From assembly GCA_010094045.1 (NCBI GenBank), contig ML986882.1, positions 1-37,377 of the forward strand: a stretch of DNA of 37,377 bases, read 5' to 3'. A program made the position numbers and the translations under genes. Origin of the DNA: Lojkania enalia. Taxonomy: Eukaryota; Ascomycota; Dothideomycetes; Pleosporales. Below are positions 23,801-34,680 of the stretch, in pieces. The notes beneath the pieces are model-generated. The model was not told the origin of the DNA, searched no databases, and worked only from the letters and a program-made list of their open reading frames with translations. Position 1 is the first letter of the stretch. Each line of letters starts with the position of its first letter.

Positions 23801-24380
23801 CTATTATATATTAAGAATAGAACGAGAAGAGATCTCTAGTTCTATTAGTAGACTAGAAAGTTAAGGAAATAAAGGAAATCTATAATTAGCTAAAGGAAAA
23901 GATTTAGTTAAAAAACCTTAGAATAGTAGAATAGGCTAATAAGTTAAGAGTTAAGGGACTAACCTTTAAAGAGGGGGGTAAAGTTTTCCTATTAATAAAA
24001 AACTTAAAGACTAAGAGATCTATAAAAAAGTTAGATTATAAGAAGATAGGACTATTTCTAATTAAAGAATAGGTTAGACCTATAAATTTTAAATTAAAGC
24101 TACTAAGTAATATAAAAATATATCTAGTATTTTATAAGTTAAAACTAGAACTAGTACTAGATAATATACTACTATAAGAATCTATTAATATAGAACCGGA
24201 ATAGAAATATAAAGTAGAGTATATACTAGTAAGAAAGCGGTTTAGACGTTAGTAGAAGTATCTAGTAAAGTAGAAAAGATACCTATAGAAGGAAAGTTTA
24301 TAGGAACTAGTATAGAACCTAACCAACTATATTATAAAGTTAAGGGAGTTTTACTAGAAGGCTAGAATAATAGGTTATTA
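20900..24380 (+). pseudogene. Pol relic of chromovirus A (protease, RT, RNase H, integrase, chromodomain)
   Basis: A protease-to-RT linker reads LAKYNLRIDWQQG-like near 21250. The RT carries LFIPKKNSKLKLYINYRQLN near 21725-21780 and the catalytic box Y-L-D-N-I-L-V-Y at 22057-22080, where the second Asp has become Asn. RNase H reads VETDALNKVIGAYL from about 22498 and ELNYNMYDKELLVIVKLL near 22605-22660. Integrase shows IIIDFITKLLE around 23325-23357, with the first catalytic Asp at 23335. The end (about 24205-24290) reads YKVEYILVRKRFRRQQKYLV, matching the start of a chromodomain. Stops are TAA/TAG throughout, where Gln is expected. Frame breaks are few, so mutation rather than deletion killed it. 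Confidence 0.85.
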
Positions 24381-24439
24381 AGTAAAGTCTAGTTAGAAAG
24401 TAATAGTAGTAGTAATATAAAAGAAGCCTCTTATATAGA

Positions 24440-24890
24440 ACTTAGAGTAGTAGTAGAAAGTACCTTAGACCCGGCGGACCTCCTCTTCTCTTCCTCCAAC
24501 TTCTCCTACTCTTCTATTAACTTCACCTCTCGTTTTCTAAGATCTAGACTATACTCCTCTAGAAAACGGACGTACTTCTCAGCGCGCTCTAGATAAGAAA
24601 GAGTTATATAATAGTAATACGTAGATTCTTTAAGGTAATAAATCTCCTCTTTCTTAGTAGCTATAAAATCTTAATAGGTAGAGGTAGATTTCTTATAAAC
24701 CTTTAATATATTTACTAGAAAATAGTAAAGAGTATTCTTAGTTAGAAAAAGATTATAGGATAAACTCTAAGAAAAACATTTTCTATATATAGAAGAAAGA
24801 GTAGTATTACTATAATAGTTATAGTTTATAGACTAATAGTTTAAATAATAATAAGACGGATCTATTATAATACCTAGTAAAAGAATTAAG
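24440..24890 (-). pseudogene. Unrecognised coiled-coil ORF relic
   Basis: One minus-strand frame of about 150 codons is open except for stops near its end. It runs from a Tyr/Asn-rich start through KKEEIYYLKEST and LERAEKYVRFLEEYSLDLRK to EKLEEEKRR, a Glu/Lys/Arg-rich heptad-like helix. The one stop inside the helix is TAG, where Gln fits. Local GC is higher than in neighbouring DNA (cccggcgg at 24470-24477). It lies after the end of A's pol and just before the Fot1 element, so it may be an antisense ORF of A or a captured host fragment. A short match to its middle (24672-24706) occurs just right of the Fot1 insertion (26781-26815). Family unknown. Confidence 0.45.
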
Positions 24891-24906
24891 TAACTAATAT
24901 AATAGT

Positions 24907-26780
24907 TAACGTACTATATAAGCGAGCTAATTACCTAAGCAAGCTAATTATAATGCTAAAACTATACTAAAATCGCGACTACTTTTCGTAAAATATTATA
25001 CTTTCTTATATTCTATTATATTATATAGTATAGTAGTCTATTCTTCTATATTTATAGCATTATTTTTACACGTTTACGAGTTATACCTAGCCTTACTATA
25101 CTACCTATAGCATCTTTAAGTTAGCTAGCCTCTATTAACACGCGTCTTCTTCCTACTCTTCTTCCTATTAATATAAGCGATAAACTCTTTTAGAGTAGTT
25201 AATTAAGCGTCTTTTTCAATTATTAAGTTGTCTTCCTTCTATATATACTTTCTTTTATATAATCGACGTTATATAGCGGCCTTATTAACTACTTAAAGCT
25301 TAGTAACCTAAGCGCATAATAGTACATTTTTATATATTATATACGCAGCACTCTTTATAAACTATTTAAACGCCTCTACTATTAAAGTAGATAAGTTATC
25401 TAGATACTTTTAAACTTTTAATCGAACGTATATAGATTAAGACCTAAATTCGATAGAATTACTTAGTATTTTTAACTCCTAAGGGGTATCTTCAACTATA
25501 GAGGGTATTAGTATATATAGTTAAACTTTAAACTTTAATAGTACTATATTTAAGCTAAATAGAACTAGGCTAGTATTTTAAAAGCTACTTAGAATATTAC
25601 TCTTTGTAATTGCTGCATTAAAAGCTGCTTTAAAATAGGGTAAGAACTCGATTTTTATAATATAGTTAATATAACCGCATATTAGCTGCTTAACTTAGCA
25701 CCCGTACGTAGTCTTTAAAGGTAAGAAACAATCTATATCTAGTAGCTGTAGTAGGTATAATAAATGTAAAGGTATGTAGAGAGTAATAATATTCTTTTCC
25801 TTATAGAGCTACCTAAATTTAAGTGAGTTATAGCTTTTATAACCGTTGAGAATTAGTAATTAATACGTACTAATAGTATAATCTTTTATATATGCGTTAA
25901 AGTGCTTTAACTACTTAATACTAATGTTATTTATCGTCCAGCTGTTATTAGTAACCTGTATAACCTAGGTTAGTAGAATATTATCTTCTTTATATTATAT
26001 AGAGAAGTAGTAGATACCTATAAAGATAATAAAAAGTAGTATTATCTATCCTATCGTGTTAATACTCTAGATAACTATAGTCTACTTATAATTATCTAGC
26101 TGGAGCTGCTTTAGTTAATTCCGTCTCTTAGAGCTAGTAACTACTACTTCTATTAATATCACGCCTATTATAAAGCCTAATTTATTAAAGTTATATATAT
26201 CTTTATTAATAATACTATACTTAGCTTTTCTATTCTATATAAGGTAGAACCAGCCTCTTATAACTTTAAGATTCTTATATTTAGCTCTTAAATAGTTGTA
26301 CTTTTAATTAAATTTAACCTTAAGCTTAGACGTATATTTAATAAAGTTTTCTACTTAGTTCTTTCTAACCTAGCTAGTAGAGCGTATAGCTAGTAGTAAA
26401 TTGGCTATATTTTAAATAGTAGTAAGCTGTAGCGGAAATCCTCTTATATCTAGATCTAGTATACTAAATAATTATCTACTCCTTAGTCTTACTAAACTTT
26501 ATTAAATTAGGCTAGTAATCGCGTTATAAAGCTATTCTTTACTTTTATATACTAAGTATACTTTAGGAAATATTATAGATTAATATAACACGATGTATAG
26601 TTAGTATTACATCTTATTAAAGAGCTTAGAGCGTAAGCTATATTCTAGCTTCTTTCTAAATTAATTCTACAGTTGTTAGTTATAATATAATATTATAAAG
26701 TATAATTATCGCGATTTTAGTAGAGTTTTAGTATTATAATCAGCTCGCTTAGGTAATTAGCTCGCTTATACTATACGTTA
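24907..26780 (-). mobile_element. Fot1/pogo (Tc1/mariner superfamily) transposon, full length, RIP-mutated
   Basis: It is 1,874 bp including TA at each tip, the usual Fot1 size. Terminal inverted repeats of about 71 bp (24907-24977 and 26710-26780) begin TAACGTA and differ mainly by transitions. Each repeat contains two copies of a subterminal motif, taagcgagct, likely transposase-binding sites. The transposase relic lies on the minus strand. A second, truncated copy occupies 1-467 in the opposite orientation. Confidence 0.92.
25400..26650 (-). pseudogene. Fot1-like DDE transposase relic
   Basis: The minus frame carries the DDE_1 signatures of the pogo/Fot1 group. IYNFNKLGFIIGV (about 26210-26170) is the first catalytic block, with the Asp before the Glu changed to Asn and that Glu changed to Lys. 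Downstream are NNSWTINNISIKQLKHFNAY (about 25955-25900) and LLILNGYKSYNSLKF (about 25860-25815), where the second catalytic Asp is Asn. PLHLLYLLQLLDIDCFLPLK (about 25775-25715) is the third block. Changes at catalytic acids are all G-to-A type, so the protein was killed by RIP rather than by deletion. The N-terminal DNA-binding part (about 26650-26300) is present but heavily stopped. The basic C-terminal tail is near 25200-25130. Confidence 0.88.
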
Positions 26781-29088
26781 TAGGTAGAAGTATTTTCGCG
26801 TTAAACCTTTAGTATAATAAAAAGAGAAAAGGAAGAAGAATAGGGCTATACTCGCGAGTTAAGTAGGACCTACTAGAATATATAAAGTACTAACCCCGGA
26901 ACGGAAAAATATAGATATAGTACTATAGTACACCCACGTAGAATATATTAGAAGCTGGAATAAGTTATTAGAGATAGTAGGATACTATACCTAGATAGAA
27001 TAGGTAGAATAATAGATTAAAGAGCTTTAGGACAAACTTATAGAGGGGGGAGTAGGTATTATAAATATAGAACGCTAAGAGGTACTACTTCTATAGCTAG
27101 AACTTAATCTAATATTAGCTACTATATAGGTCGACTCAGACGAGGACTAATAAGGTAATAATAGGTAGAAGTATATTAAGGACCAATTATTAGATAGTAA
27201 GTAGTAGAACTACAGGAACTAGGAAGATAATTAGCTAGATAATAAGGTATAGTATAACCTATATACATAATAATAGTAGAAGTATTAAGTATAGTAGGAC
27301 GAACCTAATAGACCTGATAAACCTAATAAGCTAGGCTTAGCAGTCTTAAACCTAACTATATAAGATAGAGGATTTTTTTAATAGATTAAGTTCTATATAG
27401 TTATTCTTATAGATTTATCTTATTACTATATTAGACTTCTAAATATACTCGTTATACTTAAAGAACCAGCAATCCTAATACTCTCTCTTTACTAAAGCTA
27501 CTACCTCTAACTAACCTAACGTAAATAAGCCCCGGTATATATACGACTATAATAGCGGTTATTATATATACTAGTAGTATATAGGTTAGTAATATAATAA
27601 CTACCTAACGTTAATAGAACAGGAACTATTTAAAGATGTCTACTACATCGTAAAGTTAAGTTATAATAACCTAAAGGCTATAAGCCCTAGAAGAAACTAT
27701 AGTATAAAAAGTATAGAAATAGGAGAACTATATTATATAGATATAATATAAGCTAGCTACAGCTAGAACCGACCTATCTAAAGCTAAATAATAAGTACAA
27801 ACTAAAATAGCTTTACTAAAAAAGTTTAATAGTAAGAAGAAATACGTTAACCTCTTTCTTATATTAATAGAACTATACTTTAGGTTTAATAGTACAACCT
27901 TCTTTTTAGACGAGGATAAGATCTTAGCTATAATAATAAATATAGAAGAGATACTGCTAGTATAGGCCGAACTATTTATAGCTGATTAGCTAGAGAATAA
28001 AGGTAATATAAAGAAGACTAGAAAATCTATAGACGAATTCTTTAAGAGCTGAAAAGAATTTAAGAATAAGGTTTAAAACATCTTCAGAGAAGTAAATATA
28101 GAATAGAAAGTATAAAGAAAACTATTAAGGCTAACCTAGATTAAAAGAGTAATAGATTATACTATAGAGTTCTAGAGACTTAGTATTAGACTAGGATAGA
28201 ATAATAGTATATTAGTAGGAATCTTCTATAAAGGGTTTAAAGATAAGGTTAAAGATAACCTAGCTAGAGAAGAAAGGCTAATAGAGCTGTTAGAAATAAT
28301 CGAATTAGCGGTTAGAATTAACAACCGTTAATATAAGCGGGAGATAGAGAAATAATCTTAACTACAAGTATTTATACTAACTAGAAAGGAGAATAAGATA
28401 GCGCTATAGAATAGTAATCTAATAGTTCTTAGAAAAGTCGAAAAGGATAAGGGAAAGAACTACCAATAATTAAGGATAAGCAATCTTAAGAAAGAAAGGC
28501 TTAAGAAAGGAGCGTATCTTCTATATAGATAGAAAGGGTACTATATAAAAGAATGTCTAAATAAGAAGAAGGAAGCTTAAATAATAACTACGCAACCTAC
28601 TAATAGATGCTAATAACTAATATAGTACTAGATATATTATATAAATAATAGATATAGAATATACTATTTAGTAAAAAAAAGGAAGTAATTATTAGCTACA
28701 GCTAAAAAGGGTAGTAGTAGTTATTAGATATATAGAATATCTACTAGGTATACTAAGGCTTAATAGTATATTAATCCTAGAAAGAATAAAGTAAAAGAAG
28801 TATTAGATCTATAATAAAATATATTAGGTAAGATTATACCCCTAGAAATATTAGAATATATTATTCGAAGAAGTAACGTTCTAAAATAACTAGAATATAT
28901 TAAAAGCTATAATAAAATTAGTAGGAAAAATTATAGACGAAGAAATATTTAAGTATATATAGGAGATATATTAAAGCTACCCTATAGAATAGGTAAAAGG
29001 TAAGAAAGAGAAATATATACTACTTTATAAGAATAGCTATAGAAAAGATTAGGCTAGCTGTTACTAGAATAATTACTAGATATATAAG
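26781..29088 (+). mobile_element. Chromovirus A', truncated second copy of element A
   Basis: From about 27045 to 29088 it runs parallel to 10118-10640 plus 18765-20282 of A, with roughly 10% differences by eye, mostly transitions. It lacks the B insertion, so it shows the undisturbed target site of B (ctagt once, at about 27557). It contains Gag, including a zinc knuckle around 28500-28570 with the same Cys/His to Tyr changes. Similarity stops abruptly at about 29088, before RT, so most of pol is missing. The left edge is the Fot1 insertion. The first ~260 bp (26781-27044) have no counterpart in A because A is truncated there. Confidence 0.82.
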
Positions 29089-29529
29089 AATAAGCTAGTA
29101 GATAGATATAAGTTAGGTTAGGGTTAGGGTCTTATATAAGTAGAGTAGAGTTAAGGTTAAGGTTTTACTAATTAGCCTAAGGTATAAATAGGATTAGAGT
29201 AGCTGCTTAGTAATAGGGTATAGGTTAAGGTAGGGTTATATAGACTAGATTTTCTTAGAGTCTAACTAATTAGTATACTTTAGAAAGTAGTTTAGTAAGA
29301 GTATATATAGTATAATATTCTAGGGTTTTATTACAGCTATTTATTATAGATTAGACTAATCTTACTTTATTAGATTCTAAGATAGTATACCGTAATATAT
29401 TGTAGATTATAGTAGTATACTTTTTAACTATTAATCTTATCTACTTTAATCTAATATAATAATATATTTATAATAGTAATTTATTATATAAACTATAGAG
29501 GTTTATAAATTTCTTAATAAATATACTTT
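29089..29529. other. AT-rich DNA after the A' breakpoint
   Basis: Unassigned sequence. It starts with a telomere-like GGTTAGGGTTAGGG stretch and GGTTAAGGTT variants, then AT-rich DNA. No gene is recognisable. Confidence 0.4.
29112..29130 (+). repeat. Short telomere-like repeat (TTAGGG-type)
   Basis: Reads GTTAGGTTAGGGTTAGGGT, about three TTAGGG-like units, beginning 24 bp after A' ends. TTAGGG is the usual telomere unit in filamentous ascomycetes. It is too short to be a telomere. Confidence 0.5.
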
Positions 29530-29900
29530 TACAGCAGCTTCTTATTAGTAGTAGTACTAGGATCGATATTCTTCTAGTTAATCTTCTAGTTAATCTCTAA
29601 TTCTTTATTATATACCTAAGCTAGAAGTTTAAAGAGATTTATAATCTTATTAGTACTATAAAGAGGGCTTAGCTTACTAGTATTCTAGGCTTTTATAGCC
29701 CAGCGTACCTCTTTAATATAATAGTTCTCTTCGCTTATTATATATTTTAGAAATATAATATCCCAGATTCTCTATATAGTAAGGTAATATCTTCTATCTC
29801 TAATTATATTTCTAGTAGTATTAAAAACCCGTTTAATACTAACTTCTATAATCTATATTAGGAGAATATTTCTTATAACCTAAGTAAGCTGCGGATACTA
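29530..29900 (-). pseudogene. hAT transposase C-terminal relic (family 2)
   Basis: The minus frame from 29879 reads NILL, then IIEVSIKRVFNTTRNIIRDR, then RIWDIIFLKYIISEENYY. This is the hAT C-terminal dimerisation region, where a V-E-R-x-F-type signature precedes an arginine-rich stretch. Here the Glu is Lys, as RIP would produce. It differs from the equivalent part of the hAT copy at 31180-31335 (SDELERVFLEGC), so it is a different hAT family. The N-terminal part may continue toward 30200 with frame breaks; no terminal repeats were identified. Confidence 0.62.
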
Positions 29901-30240
29901 ATATAGGGTTATTAATAACATAACGATAGAAACGATATAATTATCGGTTTTTTATCAGTATTTTATCTTATTAATTATATATTATCGTTTATTATATCCT
30001 TTACTATAGACGGTTAGATTTACTACCTATAAACTCTCTTAATAGTTTATATCTATATAAATACTATAATTTTATTAGTTATCGTACAATTATATTTTTA
30101 AATTTACTATATTATATCTAATTAATTAGTTTATAATATAAATGCAGTATATATAAATATAGTATATTTATAGGCAGCCTTAGCTATACTATTATATTAC
30201 AAGTTATCTATCTATTAAATATTTAAGACTCCCTCTATTT

Positions 30241-31059
30241 CTTTATACTACTAATTTATCTTCTCTATACTTACTCTTATATGATATTAATATAAGCTTT
30301 AATAATCCTTCCTTTACTAATACTACTCTTCAGCCTTATAGTAATCGCTATAAAGCTACTTATACAGCTCTTATTAACTAAGCTAACTAGATCCTCTATA
30401 CTAATCCGGTCTAGGCTATTAGATATACTATTACTAGATTTAGTAGTTTAGCTACTAGTTAAGCTAATTTTCTAAACCCTACTATATACGAAGAGATTTT
30501 AATCTTCTATCTACTTATTACAGCTTATTTAAGTAAGATCTTCTACTCTATAGTAAGAAATTAATAGCCTAAATTCTATAATATATTTGATCTAACTATT
30601 AAGAAGGGCTCTAAAATTACTAGACTTACTAACTTTCTAATTCGCGTTTAAAGTCTTTTTCTGTATAATTTAGCTAATACTCTTATCGTAGTACGACGCA
30701 ACCGAATTAATACTGCTACTCTCTTATCTCAGCGCTAATCCTATATTAAGAGCTTTCTTATCTATTCCCGTAGCGCCCTAAATATCTAGCTATACAATCG
30801 TTATACTACCGCCTATAATTGTACGGGAGAATTTACTATATATGCTAGATATATCTCTTTTAATAGCTGGTTCAGCGGTGCATGTTCTAACTGTATCTAT
30901 ACTAACTATACTTCTTAATATACTATTTATAATAATAACAACTCTAAGCCAACGTATAATAAATATACTAAGTATTATAGCCGTACTCGTTTAGCATTTC
31001 CGAAAGATAATAGTAGTAAGGGTAGTAGATCTCTTAGTAAAGTTCTTAGTAGCGGTTAG
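30241..31059 (+). pseudogene. DUF3716-like cysteine-motif protein relic
   Basis: A single + frame of about 270 codons is interrupted only by TAA/TAG, at places where Gln fits. Recognisable stretches are TRFSSLATS, KGSKITRLTNFLIRV, LANTLIVVRRNRINTATLL and, near the end, SGACSNCIYTNYTS (30874-30915). An isolated Cys lies about 20 residues earlier (30820-30822). The C...G-A-C-x-N-C pattern resembles the fungal DUF3716 domain, a short presumed zinc-binding region seen in many Pezizomycotina proteins of unknown function. This patch retains more CA and TG than the chromoviruses, so it is less heavily RIP-mutated. It could be a host gene relic or transposon cargo between the two hAT relics. The start codon is not identifiable. 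Confidence 0.5.
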
Positions 31060-31139
31060 TATTAGATTTAAAGCTAGACTAAATATATTTCTTATAATTT
31101 AAATATATATAATATATTATACTCAATTTTAGATACTTC

Positions 31140-33350
31140 TAAGCATCTTAAGAGTTTTCTACTAAAATTCTACTTTAATACTAACTTTTTATACATTCTG
31201 TATATTTAATACTTAATATACTAAACTATATTCTCTCCTATAAAATTATATAACAACCTTCTAAAAATACTCGTTCTAGTTCGTCGCTTATTACTAGAAT
31301 AGATAAAATATTTACTGTAAATGTTAAAAGTTGTAACTAGCATTTCCTTTATACACTTCTATACTACTATTATAAAGGAGATACTTAAACTTCGTACAGT
31401 ACCTTAATACAGTAATCCTTATATTTATCTTAACTTATTAGCCGAGTAATTTATTAATTAAACTTATTAATAATCTAGTTAAACTTATCGAGTTTTTATA
31501 GAGGTGCGATTTTAGGTGTTTTATATAATACCAAATTTAGTTGAATTTGTAAATCTTAATATTACATCTAAAACTCTTTTACTCTAGAAAGTATAATCTT
31601 TTAGTAATCTTGTTTCCACCAAATTTTTATATATTTTATACGATGATTTAGATAAAGAATAAGTGTAGTAGTATAGAAAGGTAAGTTGTCTATCTTATAA
31701 TAATACTCCTTAACTTCTAAACTGCTTGTTAAATTTGTATAAGTAAGTCTTTATTTATATAATAAGAACTTAAAAACTTCTCTATATATTTACTAAGGAC
31801 GTCTATTATAAAAAGAAGTTAATTAAGTATAACACGGTCACCTTAAATCTCTAGAGTCGCTTAGTAGAATAGCTATAAGAAGAAGCTTATCGTACGAAAA
31901 GCCCTCCAATCCTATAGAGAAAGATAGTCCTTTTTAAGTGATTTGAAATTTGCTTTAATATAATCGTTAATAGCTAACTCTTTCTTAAGTACTATACTTA
32001 ATATTTAATACCAGCTATTCCACTATATAGAATTGTTAAGTAGAATTCGCTATTATACTAAAGAAACGAATTCTTTCGTACAATTCGCTAAGAAATAACA
32101 GTAAACAATGATATTATAAAGCTTTCCCAGAACACCTATTATATAAAAAGCTTCTTCTCTTTCTATTTAAGCTTACTTATCTAATTTATCCTTAAGTATA
32201 TTCTCTTTATTATACGATTTAATCTTTTTAAATTAAGCCTTACTAAAGAGAAAAGCTTAAATAATAAGATTAATTGTATATCTTTAGTAGCGGATTCGTT
32301 AATATAAGGAATTCTAAGTAATATCTTTATTATCTAGAAGATATTAAGATATTATATAATAAAGTATATCGTTTATAGTTAAGTTATTAGAAATAATTGC
32401 TCCTAGCTTTTATATAATACTATAGTCTTAAAGAACTAGAAGAATAGTATTCTATTACTCTTCTCTACTATAGTTCGCTATTATATATAAAGCTAAAAGA
32501 GCCTTTATTTATTATTCTTACGAGTTAATAAAATAAGTATATATTGCTAAAAGAAGATAATTATTTAGAGAAGTTTAGATATCGACTAAAAGATATATAT
32601 CTGTTAAAGCTAACTAGACCTTCTTTTATATAATATCTCTTTACAGCTAAAATAAATTATAAATTAACCTACTAATAGTTAAATATGTAGTTATAAGAGA
32701 ATTTATTAATTCTAGATTTAATGTCTAGTAGAATATATAGAATTCTAGCTACTTAATAATTCGAAATAGTAGGTTTCGTATAATAATAAGATTTATAAGA
32801 GCCTAGTTAATAACTTAATTATTTAAGATATTCTTTAGAACTAATAAGTTCAACTCGTTTATCTTATTATCGATTAATACTTATTTCTAAAGTTCTTAAA
32901 GTTAGCTTACTACTATTACTTTTATACGAGGGATAGATCTATTAGATTCGATCTAGTACTTCGATTAAAGATAATATTAAATATTTATAGTTAATAATAC
33001 GCTATATAAATAGAGAGAGTAGTAATATAGCTTTTAATTTTAACCGTCTCGTGCAGGCTTATCTTTTAATAGATTACAATAGTATTAATAGATACTAGAC
33101 GTATTTTTCCGACTTATACTACTAGATACTTCGAGCGATTCAAAAGAGTTAAGAGAAACTAGAGAGCTATCCTCTAAAACTATAATAGTAAAGAAAATAG
33201 CTTTCGTATAATAAGAGATAAATTTTAGTAAGGAAAGATAGCTTATATACTAAATTATCCGATAATATCGTATATTATTTAGTATAAAATAATCGCTAAG
33301 TACAATAATTTATTTTTTATAAAACGATAATTTTATTTTTAACAACCCTA
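31140..33350 (-). mobile_element. hAT DNA transposon (family 1), RIP-mutated, right copy
   Basis: The 5' tip is at 33350 (minus strand TAGGGTTGTTAAAAATAAAA), matching the 9454 copy in inverted orientation. The same ATTATCG-type subterminal motifs lie at 33260-33340. The transposase reads leftwards. An N-terminal RTSSIYQYY-like part sits near 33110-33090. The central/distal part has YYYKIDNLPFYYYTLIL, then WW and VKEF (about 31720-31570), typical of the conserved hAT region before the C-terminus. The dimerisation region NILSILVISDELERVFLEGC lies near 31315-31255. Stops are scattered. The 3' terminal repeat was not found, so the left limit is approximate. The 8-bp target duplication expected for hAT cannot be confirmed. 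Confidence 0.75.
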
Positions 33351-34680
33351 TACTAATATTTATTTACTCTCTACTAGCTTAATATATTAAAGTTACGACC
33401 TTAAATAGGAGGTGTACTTAGATAACTTTCTCCTTCTTAATAAGTTAGTCCTTTCTCTTCTTCCTCTAACTCTCCCTCTTCCTCTCTCTCTCCCTCTCCT
33501 ACGTTACTTAGATCCTGGCCTAAGAAACTTAAGGAGCTACTTAAGAATAAACGTTATAGAGATGGTTTATAAAACTACTTATTACTTTATACCTGTTAAA
33601 GTCGGGGTATTATAGATAAGATATAGTCTAGTATATCCTTATTATAGTAATTAAGATATTTAAGGAATTGTTAGTAATAGGTTTCTCTATATTAAAGGTT
33701 CTAAGTTTTATTCTATAGTTATAGTTAGAAGCTAATATAATAAATAGCTGTAATAAAAGTACCTCGTATATTATAAGCTTTTAAGATAGATCTAAGATTG
33801 TTATATAGTTAAATAAGTAACTATACTTTACATCTATTTTTAAGTAGTATTTACTTAATTTAGATCGACCCTTCTCTACTATAGCTCTTACTACTATTAG
33901 CTAATCTAAATTACTTTCTACATTTTCAGCTAGATCTCTATTTATATTATCTAGAAAATTGAAGAGCCTATTATATATTTACTAAATATACTAGATTTAA
34001 GGCTTTATATTCTTACTAAACGCTTCAGTTACCCTTTTAAAATTGCTAAGCAGGTCTATAATTAGTATTAAATAGTACTATTTAGTAGTAGATAGTTAAA
34101 GTTGCTAGAGATTATAGAAATCTACCTCAGCATTCTTATTATTACTAGATCTCCGAGTAGGGATCTTTAAGTTAATTTTATATTAAAGCTAGTTGTTAAT
34201 ATATTATTTAAGGCCTACCGCATAGTTATATATATTAAATATCGAATTCTATTAAGTTAGGATATTTCTTATTATAGACAGCCGGTACTTAGGTAGTAGA
34301 AAGCCCTATAAAGTAATAAAACGCTTATAATACTATAGTAATCGATCGATTACTTTATAAATAGCTTAAATCTAACTAGAAATTAGTATATAATAACTGT
34401 AATAACTAACTATAATAAAAAGCTATACTTTATAAAGAGAACTTAGAATAGAAATTTATATCTAGATCTTATTTATATTACGTTACTATAAAGTTTCTCT
34501 ATCTCTTATCTCTTTAGGGGGTGCGAGTTTAAAATAGTAAATAATTTCCTAAATAACAAGATTAATAATATAAGCGAGGTATAGAATTGTATTCTCCTTA
34601 TAATTCTATTTAATACTATCTTCGCGTAGTTTCTCTTATATTATATATATAAGTATACTATTATTAGCAGTATTATTATA
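33351..34680. other. AT-rich RIP-like DNA with a CT-rich tract
   Basis: A pyrimidine-rich low-complexity tract (about 33427-33505, repeats of cctctt/ctctcc) creates a Leu/Pro-rich ORF at 33412-33615. That ORF has no domain and I do not call it. The rest is AT-rich DNA with no gene I recognise. Confidence 0.4.

Larger units (their letters stand above)
10118..24380 (+). mobile_element. Ty3/Gypsy chromovirus A, RIP-mutated, split by element B
   Basis: Element A consists of 10118-10640 (5' gag region) plus 18770 to about 24380 (rest of gag and pol). The unbroken order is seen in copy A': A' reads atatactagtagtatatagg near 27550. In A the same sequence is cut after ctagt (10640) and resumes at ctagt (18765), the target duplication made by B. 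Order on + strand: gag with zinc knuckle (about 18960-19790), protease region, reverse transcriptase, RNase H, integrase and a C-terminal chromodomain-like segment (about 24205-24290). The domain order is that of a chromovirus. Its LTRs are not recognisable. The left end is truncated at about 10118 and the right end is uncertain. Dozens of TAA/TAG stops show it is dead. Confidence 0.85.

Noticed and set aside
31379..31420. cagtaatcc... as the missing hAT 3' terminal repeat
   Set aside because: Only weak similarity to the 5' tip, and it lies inside the transposase coding part because the C-terminal dimerisation region is further left.
33412..33615. 67-residue Leu/Pro-rich ORF
   Set aside because: Generated by a pyrimidine-rich tract; no domain and no coding context.
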